Shown here: positions 1 to 7,866 of the stretch, piece after piece
How positions within the stretch are numbered: the stretch's first letter is position 1
Layout: every line of letters starts with the position of its first letter
Source of the DNA: a cf. Phormidesmis sp. LEGE 11477
Lineage (GTDB): Bacteria; Cyanobacteriota; Cyanobacteriia; Phormidesmidales; Phormidesmidaceae
Assembly: GCF_015207105.1 (NCBI RefSeq)
Contig: NZ_JADEXO010000009.1
Location: 29,061 to 93,060 of the forward strand
DNA: 64,000 nucleotides
Reading direction: 5' to 3'
Program-made: the position numbers and the translations under genes
Notes under the pieces: generated by a model
The model's input: the letters and a program-made list of their open reading frames with translations, nothing else
Told to the model about the DNA's origin: nothing
Database searches by the model: none

Positions 1-117
1 ACCGTAGAAGTTTTGCCCGAAAAAGCAGGCAGCTATACCTTCCACTGCGGCATGAATATGTTTCGCGGCACTATGACCGCAGAAGAGGCCACATCACAGG
101 CCAGGGAAGCTACCTAG
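1..117 (+). CDS. Cupredoxin-like protein, C-terminal fragment
   Basis: The gene begins before the window; only the last 38 residues are present. They contain FHCGMNMFRGTM, the end of a cupredoxin fold in which Cys, a nearby Met and an upstream His (outside the window) normally bind copper. Such one-domain cupredoxins are exported or membrane-linked and often lie beside metal transport genes, which fits the PepSY-associated and zinc-efflux genes that follow. The reading frame is open from base 1 and stops at TAG 115-117. The full length and signal peptide cannot be seen. Confidence 0.6.
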   Translation, partial: TVEVLPEKAGSYTFHCGMNMFRGTMTAEEATSQAREAT

Positions 118-185
118 AGCGGTTTCATCCTCATTTCATAATCGTCTGCGACACTAGCAACGAACTCCTTCGGAAAGCCAAGTCC

Positions 186-626
186 ATGTCTCACTCAACA
201 ACCGGTAGCCGTGTTGCCATAGCTAGCACTATGCTGGGCGCTCGGCTACTGATTACGCGCAGGGCGTTAGCACATGAGGCCCATTACGAAACTGAGTCAG
301 CCGAGCCAACAGAGGATCAAGCGGATGGCGAGCAATCTGCCCCCCAATCGGAGCCAGCGGCTGCCGAAGAGGTAACTCCAGCGCTCGATAAAACCGATTC
401 AAATACTAACGCTGAGCCTTCTGGCGATGTCATAAATAAAATTTCAGAAGACAGCGCGGAAGATGGCACGACCATTCAGGAAACTTCGGCTACTCAACTG
501 TCTAATTCAACTGCTGAAGCCAGCTTTCTAGAGGGATTTTCTATCGGGTTAGGAGAATCTTTGCTAGCGCTCATCATCGCAGGGCCATTTGTTTTGCTTT
601 CTCTAAAACGGCGATTTCACTCCTAG
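186..626 (+). CDS. Hypothetical acidic protein with C-terminal membrane anchor
   Basis: A 146-residue protein. The N-terminus is hydrophobic and basic (about residues 10-28), followed by a long low-complexity stretch rich in Glu, Asp, Ser and Thr (about 30-110). One clear membrane helix lies near residues 120-140, ending in the basic anchor LKRRFHS. The layout suggests an extracytoplasmic acidic linker tethered at its C-terminus. It sits between the cupredoxin end and a PepSY-associated protein in the same direction, so a shared metal-related role is likely but unproven. I recognise no named family. Confidence 0.55.
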   Translation: MSHSTTGSRVAIASTMLGARLLITRRALAHEAHYETESAEPTEDQADGEQSAPQSEPAAAEEVTPALDKTDSNTNAEPSGDVINKISEDSAEDGTTIQETSATQLSNSTAEASFLEGFSIGLGESLLALIIAGPFVLLSLKRRFHS

Positions 627-662
627 TTCTGACACTGTTCAAAAATCTATAGCATTCAAACT

Positions 663-950
663 ATGGCGATCAATCGAGTCCGGCTGCGTCAATTACACAG
701 AGCATTGGTTCCTTTTATTGTGCTGCCACTGCTGCTGACTTTAACCACGGGAATGCTATTTCAGATTGCAGCCGCTAGCGATCGTGCCAATGACTTTCTC
801 TGGTTACTAGACCTACATCGAGGAAAATTCGGGCAAATCAATCTAGAGCTGGTCTATCCCATTCTCAACGCGCTGGGCTTGCTGACCCTGATTATCACAG
901 GATCAATCATGTGGTATCAGTCACCTAGTCAGAAGAAGAAAAGCAGCTAA
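663..950 (+). CDS. Small PepSY-associated transmembrane protein
   Basis: A 95-residue protein with two membrane helices (about residues 15-38 and 64-84). It has the pattern LHRALVPFIVLPLLLT...LLDLHRG...LTLIITGSIMWYQ seen in PepSY-associated TM proteins, where the helices hold conserved His residues and a Trp near the membrane face. These often accompany metal or siderophore uptake and copper-handling genes. It starts 37 bases after the preceding gene, which is consistent with an operon. The PepSY domain itself is absent, so this is a stand-alone membrane unit. The exact function is unknown. Confidence 0.6.
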   Translation: MAINRVRLRQLHRALVPFIVLPLLLTLTTGMLFQIAAASDRANDFLWLLDLHRGKFGQINLELVYPILNALGLLTLIITGSIMWYQSPSQKKKSS

Positions 951-1121
951 AAAAAGCCAAATTTCGTTAATCCTTTGCAGGCGGCAAACACAAACTTAGC
1001 TGCTTTAGAAGTAGTTAGTTCGAGAAAGCTGGTCAGTAGGGAGATTAACACCAGCACTATCAGCCACCTATAAATAGGTACTATATTATTCCGAAGCAAA
1101 GAGAAATGACTTAACTGGCCT

Positions 1122-1565
1122 GTGTATGTATTCCACCTTTCTATTTCCGTTCTGTTCGTATATCTCTTCACAGCATGTGCCCAAAGTCCTCAAATTGCTG
1201 AATCTGAGACAACCAGCGAAAAGAAACCAGCCGAGGTGATGCCAGAAACCCGACTGCCCGACAGCGTGCTTGGGACGTTCGATCAAACTAAAGAAGCTTG
1301 CTCATCGGATACTTTCACGAAGTTGACCGTCACACAGGAGAAGCTTCAGTTTTACTATGGGTATGCCGACATAAAGGCAGTCTCGCTTCGGAATAAGCGC
1401 TACGGCATTGACGCGACCTTCTTCCAGCTAGAAGGGGTAATAGAGGTGCGCCCCGAAGCAGCCACCTACCGAATTGAACCAAGCGATCGGGATGACAGCA
1501 TTCGGTTCGAGAATATCCCAACAGGTCAGCCACCGTCACTACTCATACGCTGCGATGAGTCATAG
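1122..1565 (+). CDS. Putative lipoprotein
   Basis: A 147-residue protein with an N-terminal hydrophobic stretch ending in a lipobox-like LFTAC, so Cys19 is the likely lipidated residue. The mature part (from about residue 45) contains TFDQTKEAC and IRCDES, suggesting one disulfide across a small beta-rich domain. It lies between the metal-related membrane genes and the TPR pseudogene on the same strand. The family was not recognised; periplasmic or outer-surface location is inferred from the lipobox. Confidence 0.5.
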   Translation: MYVFHLSISVLFVYLFTACAQSPQIAESETTSEKKPAEVMPETRLPDSVLGTFDQTKEACSSDTFTKLTVTQEKLQFYYGYADIKAVSLRNKRYGIDATFFQLEGVIEVRPEAATYRIEPSDRDDSIRFENIPTGQPPSLLIRCDES

Positions 1566-1669
1566 AGACGATCACGATAGAAAGCAGAAAGATACCCTTT
1601 TGCTATGCTCTTTATAGCAGCAGCGATCGCCATATCAAATGGCCAGCTCACTCTATTGGGAATAAAGTC

Positions 1670-2488
1670 ATGCAACCCAGGAAAATTATTACGTTATTTC
1701 TAGGCGCAATCATAACCATAACCACTGTGAGTAGGGCGGCAAATGCTAACTCTGCACCATCGGCACAGCCATCAATTTAGCTAGCAGCAACATCTGCGAA
1801 CAGCTTGCTAGAGCAAGGTAGAGAGCAGGCTGAGCAAGGACAGTTTGAGCAGGCGATCGCCCTTTACAATCAGGCCATCCAAGCAGACTCACAAAATGCT
1901 GAAGCCTACCACTACCGAGGCATTGCCTACCACGACATAGGCGACTACTCGCAGGCAATTGACGATTTCACCGCAGCACTTCAGCTACGCCCTGACCATC
2001 CAGCAACCCTTTACGACCGAGGCGAAGCTTATTCGCACATGTCCGATATCAATGCTGCTGTGTCAGATTTGACACGGGCAATTAAAGTCGCGCCTGACTT
2101 CGTTTAACCCTACATAGACCGCAGCATCATTCTGGCCGTAATAGGTCAGTTTCCGCTAGCGCTGAGCGACCTGAATCAAGCAATTGCCCTCGCGCCCGAC
2201 AATGCTGACGCGCATTACAACCGAGGCAAGGTTCATCTCGAACTGGGCGATGCTGAAGCCGCGCTGACAGACTTTGATACGGCAATCGCACTGTCCCCCG
2301 ACCTCGCAGAAGCATATGGTAATCGCGGCCTTTTGCGCTATCAACTTAGCGATGCTCGCACGGCGATAGAAGATTTGCAGCAGGCGGCGGATTTGTTTCA
2401 GGTAAGAGGCGACCGGCAAAGCTACGAGCAAACAATGCAATTTATCCAGCAGATTCAGCTAGGAACCGCGATGGAGCGCCAGTCATAA
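1670..2488 (+). pseudogene. Secreted TPR-repeat protein broken by two in-frame stop codons
   Basis: From ATG 1670 to TAA 2486-2488 a single reading frame encodes a signal peptide and then successive TPR units (AEAYHYRGIAYHDIGDYSQAI, ATLYDRGEAYSHMSD, ADAHYNRGKVHLELGDAEAAL, AEAYGNRGLLRYQLSD). It is interrupted by TAG at 1778-1780 and TAA at 2105-2107, both in the same frame, with intact TPR sequence on either side. TPR proteins are protein-interaction scaffolds. The simplest reading is a recent pseudogene with two nonsense changes and no frameshift. A shorter product of 100 residues could start at 1805. Sequencing error or recoding are alternatives. Confidence 0.75.
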
Positions 2489-2501
2489 AACATCGGATTG
2501 T

Positions 2502-2539
2502 CTGAATAGTCTTTCAAGCGGTAATGATTATCAGTATCA
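2502..2539. promoter_or_regulatory. Possible SmtB half-operator and AT-rich metal-regulator box upstream of smtB
   Basis: CTGAATAGTCTTTCA at 2502-2516 is an exact 15-base copy of the left part of the palindrome at 3077-3100 before the ATPase gene, so the repressor probably also binds here and controls itself. Next to it, AATGATTATCAGTATCAT (2523-2540) resembles a Fur/Zur-type box, but only one half matches well. The shared 15-mer is seen directly; regulator identity is inferred. Confidence 0.45.
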
Positions 2540-2568
2540 TGGAAGAACTGCTTCATAGCTAATCGACA

Positions 2569-2985
2569 ATGCCAAAAGCCAAGGCCACCCTCAAAAAAAC
2601 CACTCCTCAAAAAGCTGCCAGCAAAAGTAAGGCCGCGAATGCACCGAGTTGTAAAACATCTCTAGTTCATCTCGATAATGTCCGGCAAGTACAGCCAGAG
2701 ATTCTAGAGACTGAAAAGGCGCAACGCATGGCAGAGTTTTTCAGTGCCCTTTCAGACCCACATAGGCTAAAGCTACTGTCTGCATTAGCTCAGCAAGAGC
2801 TGTGTGTTTGTGACTTGGCAGCAGTGGTCAAGATGGGCGAGTCGGCAGTCTCTCATCAGCTACGAGTGTTGCGATCGCACCGCTTAGTAAAGTATCGTCG
2901 CCAGGGCCGTAATGTTTGCTATAGCTTAGCTGACGAGCACATCACATCCTTATACAAAGAAGTCGCCGAGCATCTCGACGAGTAG
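2569..2985 (+). CDS. smtB: SmtB/ArsR-family zinc-sensing repressor
   Basis: A 138-residue winged-helix repressor. After a Lys/Ala-rich N-terminal extension (1-27) comes an alpha-N region with Cys28 and His34, then FFSALSDPHRLKLLSAL, the recognition helix region ESAVSHQLRVLRSHRLV, and a final helix. The final helix places D122, H124, H135 and E138 in the D-x-H-x10-H-x2-E spacing of the alpha-5 zinc site in SmtB and ZiaR. ELCVCDL on helix 3 adds a Cys pair. In this family zinc binding releases the operator and de-represses efflux. It lies 136 bases upstream of the zinc ATPase on the same strand, unlike the divergent ziaR/ziaA layout. Confidence 0.9.
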   Translation: MPKAKATLKKTTPQKAASKSKAANAPSCKTSLVHLDNVRQVQPEILETEKAQRMAEFFSALSDPHRLKLLSALAQQELCVCDLAAVVKMGESAVSHQLRVLRSHRLVKYRRQGRNVCYSLADEHITSLYKEVAEHLDE

Positions 2986-3045
2986 ATAGTCCGCCGAACA
3001 CTAAACCGCCTTTTAAGGTTGCCTATCAATTTTATCCAATAGGGA

Positions 3046-3100
3046 GATTGAATATTTCAATCTTATGTTTTAATATCTGAATAGTCTTTCATATATTCAG
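3046..3100. promoter_or_regulatory. SmtB-type operator in front of the zinc ATPase gene
   Basis: Two dyads lie directly before the ATPase start. GATTGAA-TAT-TTCAATC occupies 3046-3062 and CTGAATA-N10-TATTCAG occupies 3077-3100. The second has the TGAA...TTCA arms typical of SmtB/ZiaR operators, and its left part recurs exactly at 2502-2516. This fits zinc-dependent control by the adjacent repressor. Binding is inferred from the pattern and the neighbourhood. Confidence 0.65.
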
Positions 3101-3121
3101 GTTTAATAAGCAGGTGTCACG

Positions 3122-5098
3122 ATGGTAGAAACTCACGCGCAAAATGACTGCTGCGGTCATGTCCATAGTCACGGCTCAGGCGAATTTGACTTACGAAAAG
3201 AGCTGACGCCAATTGCGATCGCCACTGTCCTCTTCCTAATTGGCCTCGTCTTTAACGAGCCGCTGCACAATACCCCTTATGCCATCGCTGAGTATGCCGT
3301 TTTAATGCCTGCTTATCTCATCAGCGGTTGGAGTGTGCTAACCACTGCTGGGCGCAATATCTTAAGGGGGCGCGTTTTTGACGAGAACTTTTTGATGACG
3401 ATTGCAACATTGGGAGCGATCGCTATTCACGAGCTGCCCGAAGCCGTTGCCGTGATGTTGTTCTTTCAGGTAGGAGAGCTATTTCAAGATTATTCTGTGG
3501 GGCGATCGCGTAAGTCCATCAAGTCGCTGCTAGAAGTGCGCCCCGACACCGCAAATCTGCAAGTGAATGGGGCCAGTGGAAAGACTATTCGTGAAGTTTC
3601 TCCAGAGTCAGTCAAGGTGGGCGATGTTGTGGTCGTTCGCCCTGGTGAGAAAGTGCCCCTGGATGGCGAAATTTTAGAAGGTAAATCTCAGGTAGACACC
3701 TCTGCCCTCACAGGAGAATCTGTGCCTCGCACGGTGCAAACAGGTGAAACCGTACTATCTGGCATGATTAACCAGTCTGGGATGCTAACGCTCCGAGTCA
3801 CTAAGCTTTTCAACGAATCTTCCATTTCAAGAATCTTAGAGCTGGTAGAAAATGCCAGTAGTAAAAAAGCGGATACTGAAAAGTTTATTACTCGCTTTGC
3901 TCGCTATTATACGCCTGTTGTTGTTTTTCTTTCGCTGGCAATAGCCGTTTTACCACCTTTATTCATTCCTGACGCCTCACAGTCTGTGTGGACTTATCGC
4001 GCCCTCGTACTGCTGGTGATTTCCTGTCCCTGTGGCTTAGTCATCAGCATTCCACTAGGCTACTTTGGCGGCATCGGCGGCGCGGCCAAACGTGGTATTT
4101 TGGTCAAAGGTTCTACCTTTCTTGACGCGCTTACTCAAGTGAATACAGTTGTCTTCGATAAGACAGGCACGTTGACTAAGGGCAACTTTCGAGTCAGTGA
4201 AGTTATCGCTCAAAATGGATTCAAAGAACAACAGCTACTGGAACTTGCAGCTCAAGTAGAGTCTCAGTCTGACCATCCCGTTGCTCAGTCGATTCAACAA
4301 GCATACGGAAAGCCTCTCGATAGTGCTGTACTGCAAGACTATGAAGAAATCGCCGGTCATGGTATTCGCGCTAAGGTCAACGGGCACACGGTTCTAGCAG
4401 GGAATGACCGGCTGCTACACCGAGAAAACATTCCTCACGATGTCTGTCATGTAGACGGAACAGTCGCGCATCTAGCTGTCGATGGCATTTATGCTGGACG
4501 AATTATTATCGCTGATGAGATAAAAGAAGATGCAGTAGAAGCCATCAGCGCTTTGAAGCAACAAGGCATTCAGACCATTATGCTTACAGGCGATAGCCAG
4601 TATGTGGCTAACACCGTGGCTCAAAAGTTAGGGCTCGACCAGTACCGTGCTGAGCTGTTACCCGAAGGCAAAGTAGATGCCTTAGAAGGGTTTCTACAGT
4701 CTGCCAGTAAAGCCAAGAAGAAAGTTATTTTTGTAGGAGACGGAATCAATGATGCGCCCGTGATTGCCAGAGCTGATGTAGGGATGGCAATGGGCGGACT
4801 GGGTTCAGATGCGGCCATTGAGACAGCGGACGTAGTGATTATGACAGATGCGCCTGCGAAGGTGGCTGAGGCGATCGCACTAGCCCGTCGCACCCTGCGA
4901 ATCGTCTGGCAGAATATAGTTCTCGCTATGGGGATAAAGGTTGTATTCATTGCCCTCGGCGCTATTGGACTAGCAACCCTTTGGGAAGCTGTGTTCGCCG
5001 ATGTCGGTGTGGCACTGCTAGCTATTTTGAACGCAGGCCGCATCTTACGGGTGAAGAAAGGCAATATACAAGAAAGCTATGCATCAGCCACTCAGTGA
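3122..5098 (+). CDS. Zn(II)/Cd(II)-exporting P1B-2-type ATPase (ZiaA/ZntA/CadA-like)
   Basis: A 658-residue ATP-driven efflux pump of the inner membrane. The usual N-terminal HMA domain is replaced by a short metal-binding stretch, DCCGHVHSHG. The core is complete: actuator motif TGES, the CPC metal site in the membrane (C302-C304), phosphorylated DKTGTLT (D346), SDHPVAQS (the HP motif) and the hinge GDGINDAP. The last membrane segment has the DVG...LLAILNAGR pattern of the Zn/Cd/Pb group rather than copper pumps. With the SmtB gene upstream it forms a zinc-resistance unit. The precise metal range cannot be fixed from sequence. Confidence 0.9.
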   Translation: MVETHAQNDCCGHVHSHGSGEFDLRKELTPIAIATVLFLIGLVFNEPLHNTPYAIAEYAVLMPAYLISGWSVLTTAGRNILRGRVFDENFLMTIATLGAIAIHELPEAVAVMLFFQVGELFQDYSVGRSRKSIKSLLEVRPDTANLQVNGASGKTIREVSPESVKVGDVVVVRPGEKVPLDGEILEGKSQVDTSALTGESVPRTVQTGETVLSGMINQSGMLTLRVTKLFNESSISRILELVENASSKKADTEKFITRFARYYTPVVVFLSLAIAVLPPLFIPDASQSVWTYRALVLLVISCPCGLVISIPLGYFGGIGGAAKRGILVKGSTFLDALTQVNTVVFDKTGTLTKGNFRVSEVIAQNGFKEQQLLELAAQVESQSDHPVAQSIQQAYGKPLDSAVLQDYEEIAGHGIRAKVNGHTVLAGNDRLLHRENIPHDVCHVDGTVAHLAVDGIYAGRIIIADEIKEDAVEAISALKQQGIQTIMLTGDSQYVANTVAQKLGLDQYRAELLPEGKVDALEGFLQSASKAKKKVIFVGDGINDAPVIARADVGMAMGGLGSDAAIETADVVIMTDAPAKVAEAIALARRTLRIVWQNIVLAMGIKVVFIALGAIGLATLWEAVFADVGVALLAILNAGRILRVKKGNIQESYASATQ

Positions 5099-5195
5099 AA
5101 GTTCAGATAGAGAAGTTGGCGTCCAAATCAGCGAACAGCTCACTCAAGAAGGCGATGAGGTGCTAACCCCGTTGTGGGAAAGAGATAAAGGCTAA
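5079..5195 (+). CDS. Small ORF overlapping the end of the ATPase gene
   Basis: A 38-residue acidic ORF starts at ATG 5079 inside the last 20 bases of the ATPase gene, in another frame, and ends at TAA 5195. Such an overlap would allow translational coupling. The product begins MHQPLSESSDREVGVQ and ends TPLWERDKG. No family was recognised and no good ribosome site is seen, so it may be chance. Confidence 0.25.
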   Translation: MHQPLSESSDREVGVQISEQLTQEGDEVLTPLWERDKG

Positions 5196-5321
5196 TATGC
5201 TTTAACATAAGCTGAGAATCTAGTACACTTGGTAGAAATTTTCTAAGCGCTCTAGCTTGGTCAATGCCTATTTAGCTCTCTGGTTAGCCAAAGTGATACC
5301 GTTTCTCACGTACGCAAGCAT

Positions 5322-5570
5322 TTAGAATTTAGGGTAGAGCGCAGCACGAACAGTCTTCAGAGGCCAATAGATGTAGGCCATCGCTAAATGCAGACCCAGT
5401 GAACCCGATTCCCACAGTGCAACGTGCTTCTCCAAAACATCCAACCAAGTTGAGCGAAAGATTCTTCCTGGCGTAGCAATAGGGCAGCGCTGGGCGATCG
5501 CTGATTTCTCGCGTCGATACCAAGTGATCGCCCTATTCACCTGTTCAGCATTGGGGGGACTTTCGCTCAT
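5322..5570 (-). CDS. Small hypothetical ORF, possibly a remnant
   Basis: An 82-residue ORF read on the minus strand. Its ATG overlaps the stop of the upstream frameshifted gene as ATGA (5567-5570), a sign that the two were once translated together. The product contains ITWYRREKSAIAQRC and LGLHLAMAYIYWPLK, with a possible hydrophobic segment near the end. I recognise no family, and the neighbouring gene is broken, so this may also be decaying. Confidence 0.3.
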   Translation of the reverse strand: MSESPPNAEQVNRAITWYRREKSAIAQRCPIATPGRIFRSTWLDVLEKHVALWESGSLGLHLAMAYIYWPLKTVRAALYPKF

Positions 5571-5937
5571 TCCATCGGCTCCGTAAAGAAAGATCTGACA
5601 GCCTCTGTAATCTCATCAAAATGTAGATCGCTCTCAGCAGCAGGGGTGGCGTACTCTCCTGTATAACCAGACAATGCCCACTCAATGAAATCCGGATAGG
5701 CTCTTTAGCAGCATCATTCATCTGATTATGCTGCTCCCAACCCAGCGGCCCTAGCGTCGTACCAATCTCGGTTCCAGCACCTAGTTCGCCCGGTGTGCAG
5801 CCTGACAGATAGCGAGCGACAAAGAATGAACTCGGCTCAGCGCTGGTCGTCAGAGTCGCCGCCTGACCAAACTCCGTTTCCTCGCAGCTAAACTTCACTA
5901 GATCGCCAGAGCGACCGAAGGTAAATACCGGCTTCCT
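5567..5937 (-). pseudogene. Frameshifted remnant of an unknown gene
   Basis: Minus-strand sequence is open from just after a stop near 5937 (EGKDIVRKPVFTFGRSGDLVKF) and continues through TSAEPSSFFVARYLSGC. Near 5698-5705 the sensible reading jumps frame and continues as YPDFIEWALSGYTGEY to FFTEPME and a stop at 5567-5569. No intact start with a ribosome site was found. The protein was not recognised. One frameshift and the missing N-terminus mark it as a decayed gene at the border between the metal cargo and the plasmid backbone. Confidence 0.45.
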
Positions 5938-6131
5938 AACGATGTCTTTACCTTCACTCTATTGGCCAAGCTCTGCTGTTAACAATGCTCTTTTCTTCTT
6001 GTAGACACGTAGCCGCTAGCTATCGCTCAATGTCGCTCAACCGACTTTCTTTAGCTATTGCCTCAGCTTCGCGCTCGATGTTCGGTTCTTCTACAATCGC
6101 AGTATCTGTTAAATCAAGGTTAGAACGGACA

Positions 6132-6231
6132 GTTGATCACGTTTCTTCCTGTCAACCTGTTTTCTTACAAGTGCATGACAAGTGCAACACACTTGTCATG
6201 TATAGAGTTTCAAGGCTAAAGCGTGATCAAC
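6132..6231. repeat. Nested inverted repeats downstream of parR
   Basis: An 11-bp perfect stem, CATGACAAGTG / CACTTGTCATG with a 5-base loop (6174-6200), sits inside an outer 10-bp pair GTTGATCACG (6132-6141) and CGTGATCAAC (6222-6231). It begins 3 bases past the parR stop. It could end parMR transcription, although it lacks a T-run, or be a protein-binding site. Confidence 0.5.
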
Positions 6232-6233
6232 AA

Positions 6234-6536
6234 TTACTCAGAAGAACCGAAGCTGCTAAACATGTTTTCCATATCCATATCACCATCATTACTCGAACTG
6301 GATACAACTACATTATCTACTTGAGTAGAGGATAAAACAGACGTCGGTGGTGATGCTGGAGAATCAGAGAGTGAGTCTAGAAGAGCAGCTACTGCCATAT
6401 CAAAAGACTGTGTGACATCACCTTTTAATCCTGGTATTGCTCTCCATACTTTTTCTAGCTGCGACCAGCGAAACTCGTTGTTCCTGACAGTCAGATTCTT
6501 TGGTCTAGGTGTGCCTTCACTTCGCTTCTTAGGCAT
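6234..6536 (-). CDS. parR: ParR-like partition adaptor
   Basis: A 100-residue protein starting at ATG 6536, inside the last 8 bases of parM (an ATG/stop overlap that couples translation). The N-terminal half is basic (MPKKRSEGTPRPKN...RWSQLEKVWRAI) and likely binds DNA. The C-terminal half is Ser-rich and acidic, ending NMFSSFGSSE, like the short tail by which ParR caps ParM filaments. No ribbon-helix-helix could be confirmed by eye, so the assignment rests on position after a clear ParM and on the basic/acidic layout. Confidence 0.6.
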   Translation of the reverse strand: MPKKRSEGTPRPKNLTVRNNEFRWSQLEKVWRAIPGLKGDVTQSFDMAVAALLDSLSDSPASPPTSVLSSTQVDNVVVSSSSNDGDMDMENMFSSFGSSE

Positions 6537-7671
6537 GTGCCGGTGCCTCCGTCTTAACCATCGCTCGCTTAGCTCTGGCGGCTTCGGCTCTGGCAATACG
6601 CTTAGTTTCTAGCTCTTGATAATTCGGCAAGTTGATCCGCTCCTTGCTGACTATTTCTGACATTGTAAGCACGTTAGCGTAGTCCGCATCCTGATCAGCG
6701 CCAATGATGTGGATGCCAGACTGTGATAGCTGTTGCTGTTCTTTAGGTGATAAGACTTTTTCCAGCAAGCAGCTACCGCCACCAATGAGCGCATAGACGC
6801 GATCGCCCAGGGTAAAAACATCGTTGCGTCGCTTCTGCTCGACATCTAAAGCTTTAGCAGTGTTGGCAACAATATTTAGACTCTTCTTCATCGTGCCGCG
6901 CAAATGCTTTTCCAAGCTAAACCCAGCAAAGTCCCATTTTGCCTGCCCTAGAATCACCGATAGCTGTTCAGGTGTAGGAATGTTGTTGCGCTTTAACTTT
7001 CGTGCTTCGTTGATAAAAGAATCGCTTTGCAGCGCGTCACTGATCCAGTAGTTGGCACCCCCACGATCTCCGCCGTGAGCATTGACTGTAGCAATACCGC
7101 CATCTGGTTTTCTGATTGCGCCCTGGATAGTGCCACTGCCAAAGTCGATGATGCCGTTGTAGTCAGGGTTGACCATCAAATAGGTACGGCCCTCTGGCAC
7201 GACACAGAAGCGCTGAAAGTGAGGATTAATAGTGTCACCCTCACTGGTGGTGAAGCCGTCACCGATTGCGCGGAGTTCTTTGTACAGTGCTTTTGTGGTC
7301 GCATCGGTGACGAAAGGCGTACTCACCGCGATGTCTACCGTAGGGCTGACAAAGCTTATCCCTGAGTCCTTTTTTACGATTGCAATGAGAGAGGCCACGG
7401 TAGCTGCTACGTTCTCTAGCTTGTCGCCATCGGCTAGCGGCATGTGCAGCTCAGCACCTTCGATCATTAGCGCCCTGTTGCCACAGTAAAAAATGCCTCT
7501 ACGCTTCGGAATAATTACACCTTCAGCAGCTTTCGCCTGGGTATTAGCAATCATTGAAGAGAATTTGTATCTTTTCTCGGTGATGATGTTGCGTCCCCGA
7601 TAAACCTTCACGAATGCTTTTGTGAGCAAGTTTCCTCGGTCTAAATTTATTTGCAATCTAATTTCAGCCAT
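6529..7671 (-). CDS. parM: ParM/StbA-type actin-like plasmid segregation ATPase
   Basis: A 380-residue actin-fold ATPase that would form filaments pushing plasmid copies apart. Visible actin motifs are LDRGNLLTKAFV (phosphate-1), GIIDFGSGTIQGAI (phosphate-2) and ALIGGGSCLL (adenosine), followed by DADYANVLTMSEI, matching the ParM-type signature near the C-terminus. The start is preceded by the ribosome site AAGGA. It is the first gene of a parM-parR operon, with a repeat-rich upstream region as candidate centromere. Cyanobacterial plasmids more often use ParA/ParB, so a type II system is noteworthy. Confidence 0.85.
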   Translation of the reverse strand: MAEIRLQINLDRGNLLTKAFVKVYRGRNIITEKRYKFSSMIANTQAKAAEGVIIPKRRGIFYCGNRALMIEGAELHMPLADGDKLENVAATVASLIAIVKKDSGISFVSPTVDIAVSTPFVTDATTKALYKELRAIGDGFTTSEGDTINPHFQRFCVVPEGRTYLMVNPDYNGIIDFGSGTIQGAIRKPDGGIATVNAHGGDRGGANYWISDALQSDSFINEARKLKRNNIPTPEQLSVILGQAKWDFAGFSLEKHLRGTMKKSLNIVANTAKALDVEQKRRNDVFTLGDRVYALIGGGSCLLEKVLSPKEQQQLSQSGIHIIGADQDADYANVLTMSEIVSKERINLPNYQELETKRIARAEAARAKRAMVKTEAPAHA

Positions 7672-7707
7672 TAGTCCTTCCTTTAAGGTGTTTTTGATAT
7701 AACGCTT

Positions 7708-7840
7708 CGGTCACGCTGATACAAACTTTTTCTTTGCACGACGCTTATACAACTCTTGCAGTGCAAATTACTCTTGAATCACTCTTGTATTGCACTTGCA
7801 GGGCGCTAATAATTTGTGACTCAGCGTGATTCAAACTTTT
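7708..7840. promoter_or_regulatory. Candidate parC centromere / parMR promoter
   Basis: This AT-rich stretch upstream of parM holds short direct repeats. ACTCTTG occurs three times (7752, 7770, 7781). A longer pair occurs as CACGCTGATACAAACTTTT (7712-7730) and GCGTGATTCAAACTTTT (7824-7840). There is also a TTGCAGTGCAA/TTGCAC dyad. In type II systems ParR binds direct repeats just upstream of parM, so this is the expected site. Assignment is by position and repeats only. Confidence 0.5.
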
Positions 7841-7866
7841 CAAAATGCAGGCGAGAAGATTTGTCG

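Noticed and set aside
4621..5064. Minus-strand ORF of 147 codons
   Set aside because: Antisense shadow of the zinc ATPase gene.
5985..6335. Plus-strand ORF of 116 codons
   Set aside because: It lies across the nested inverted repeats and antisense to parR; composition is not protein-like.
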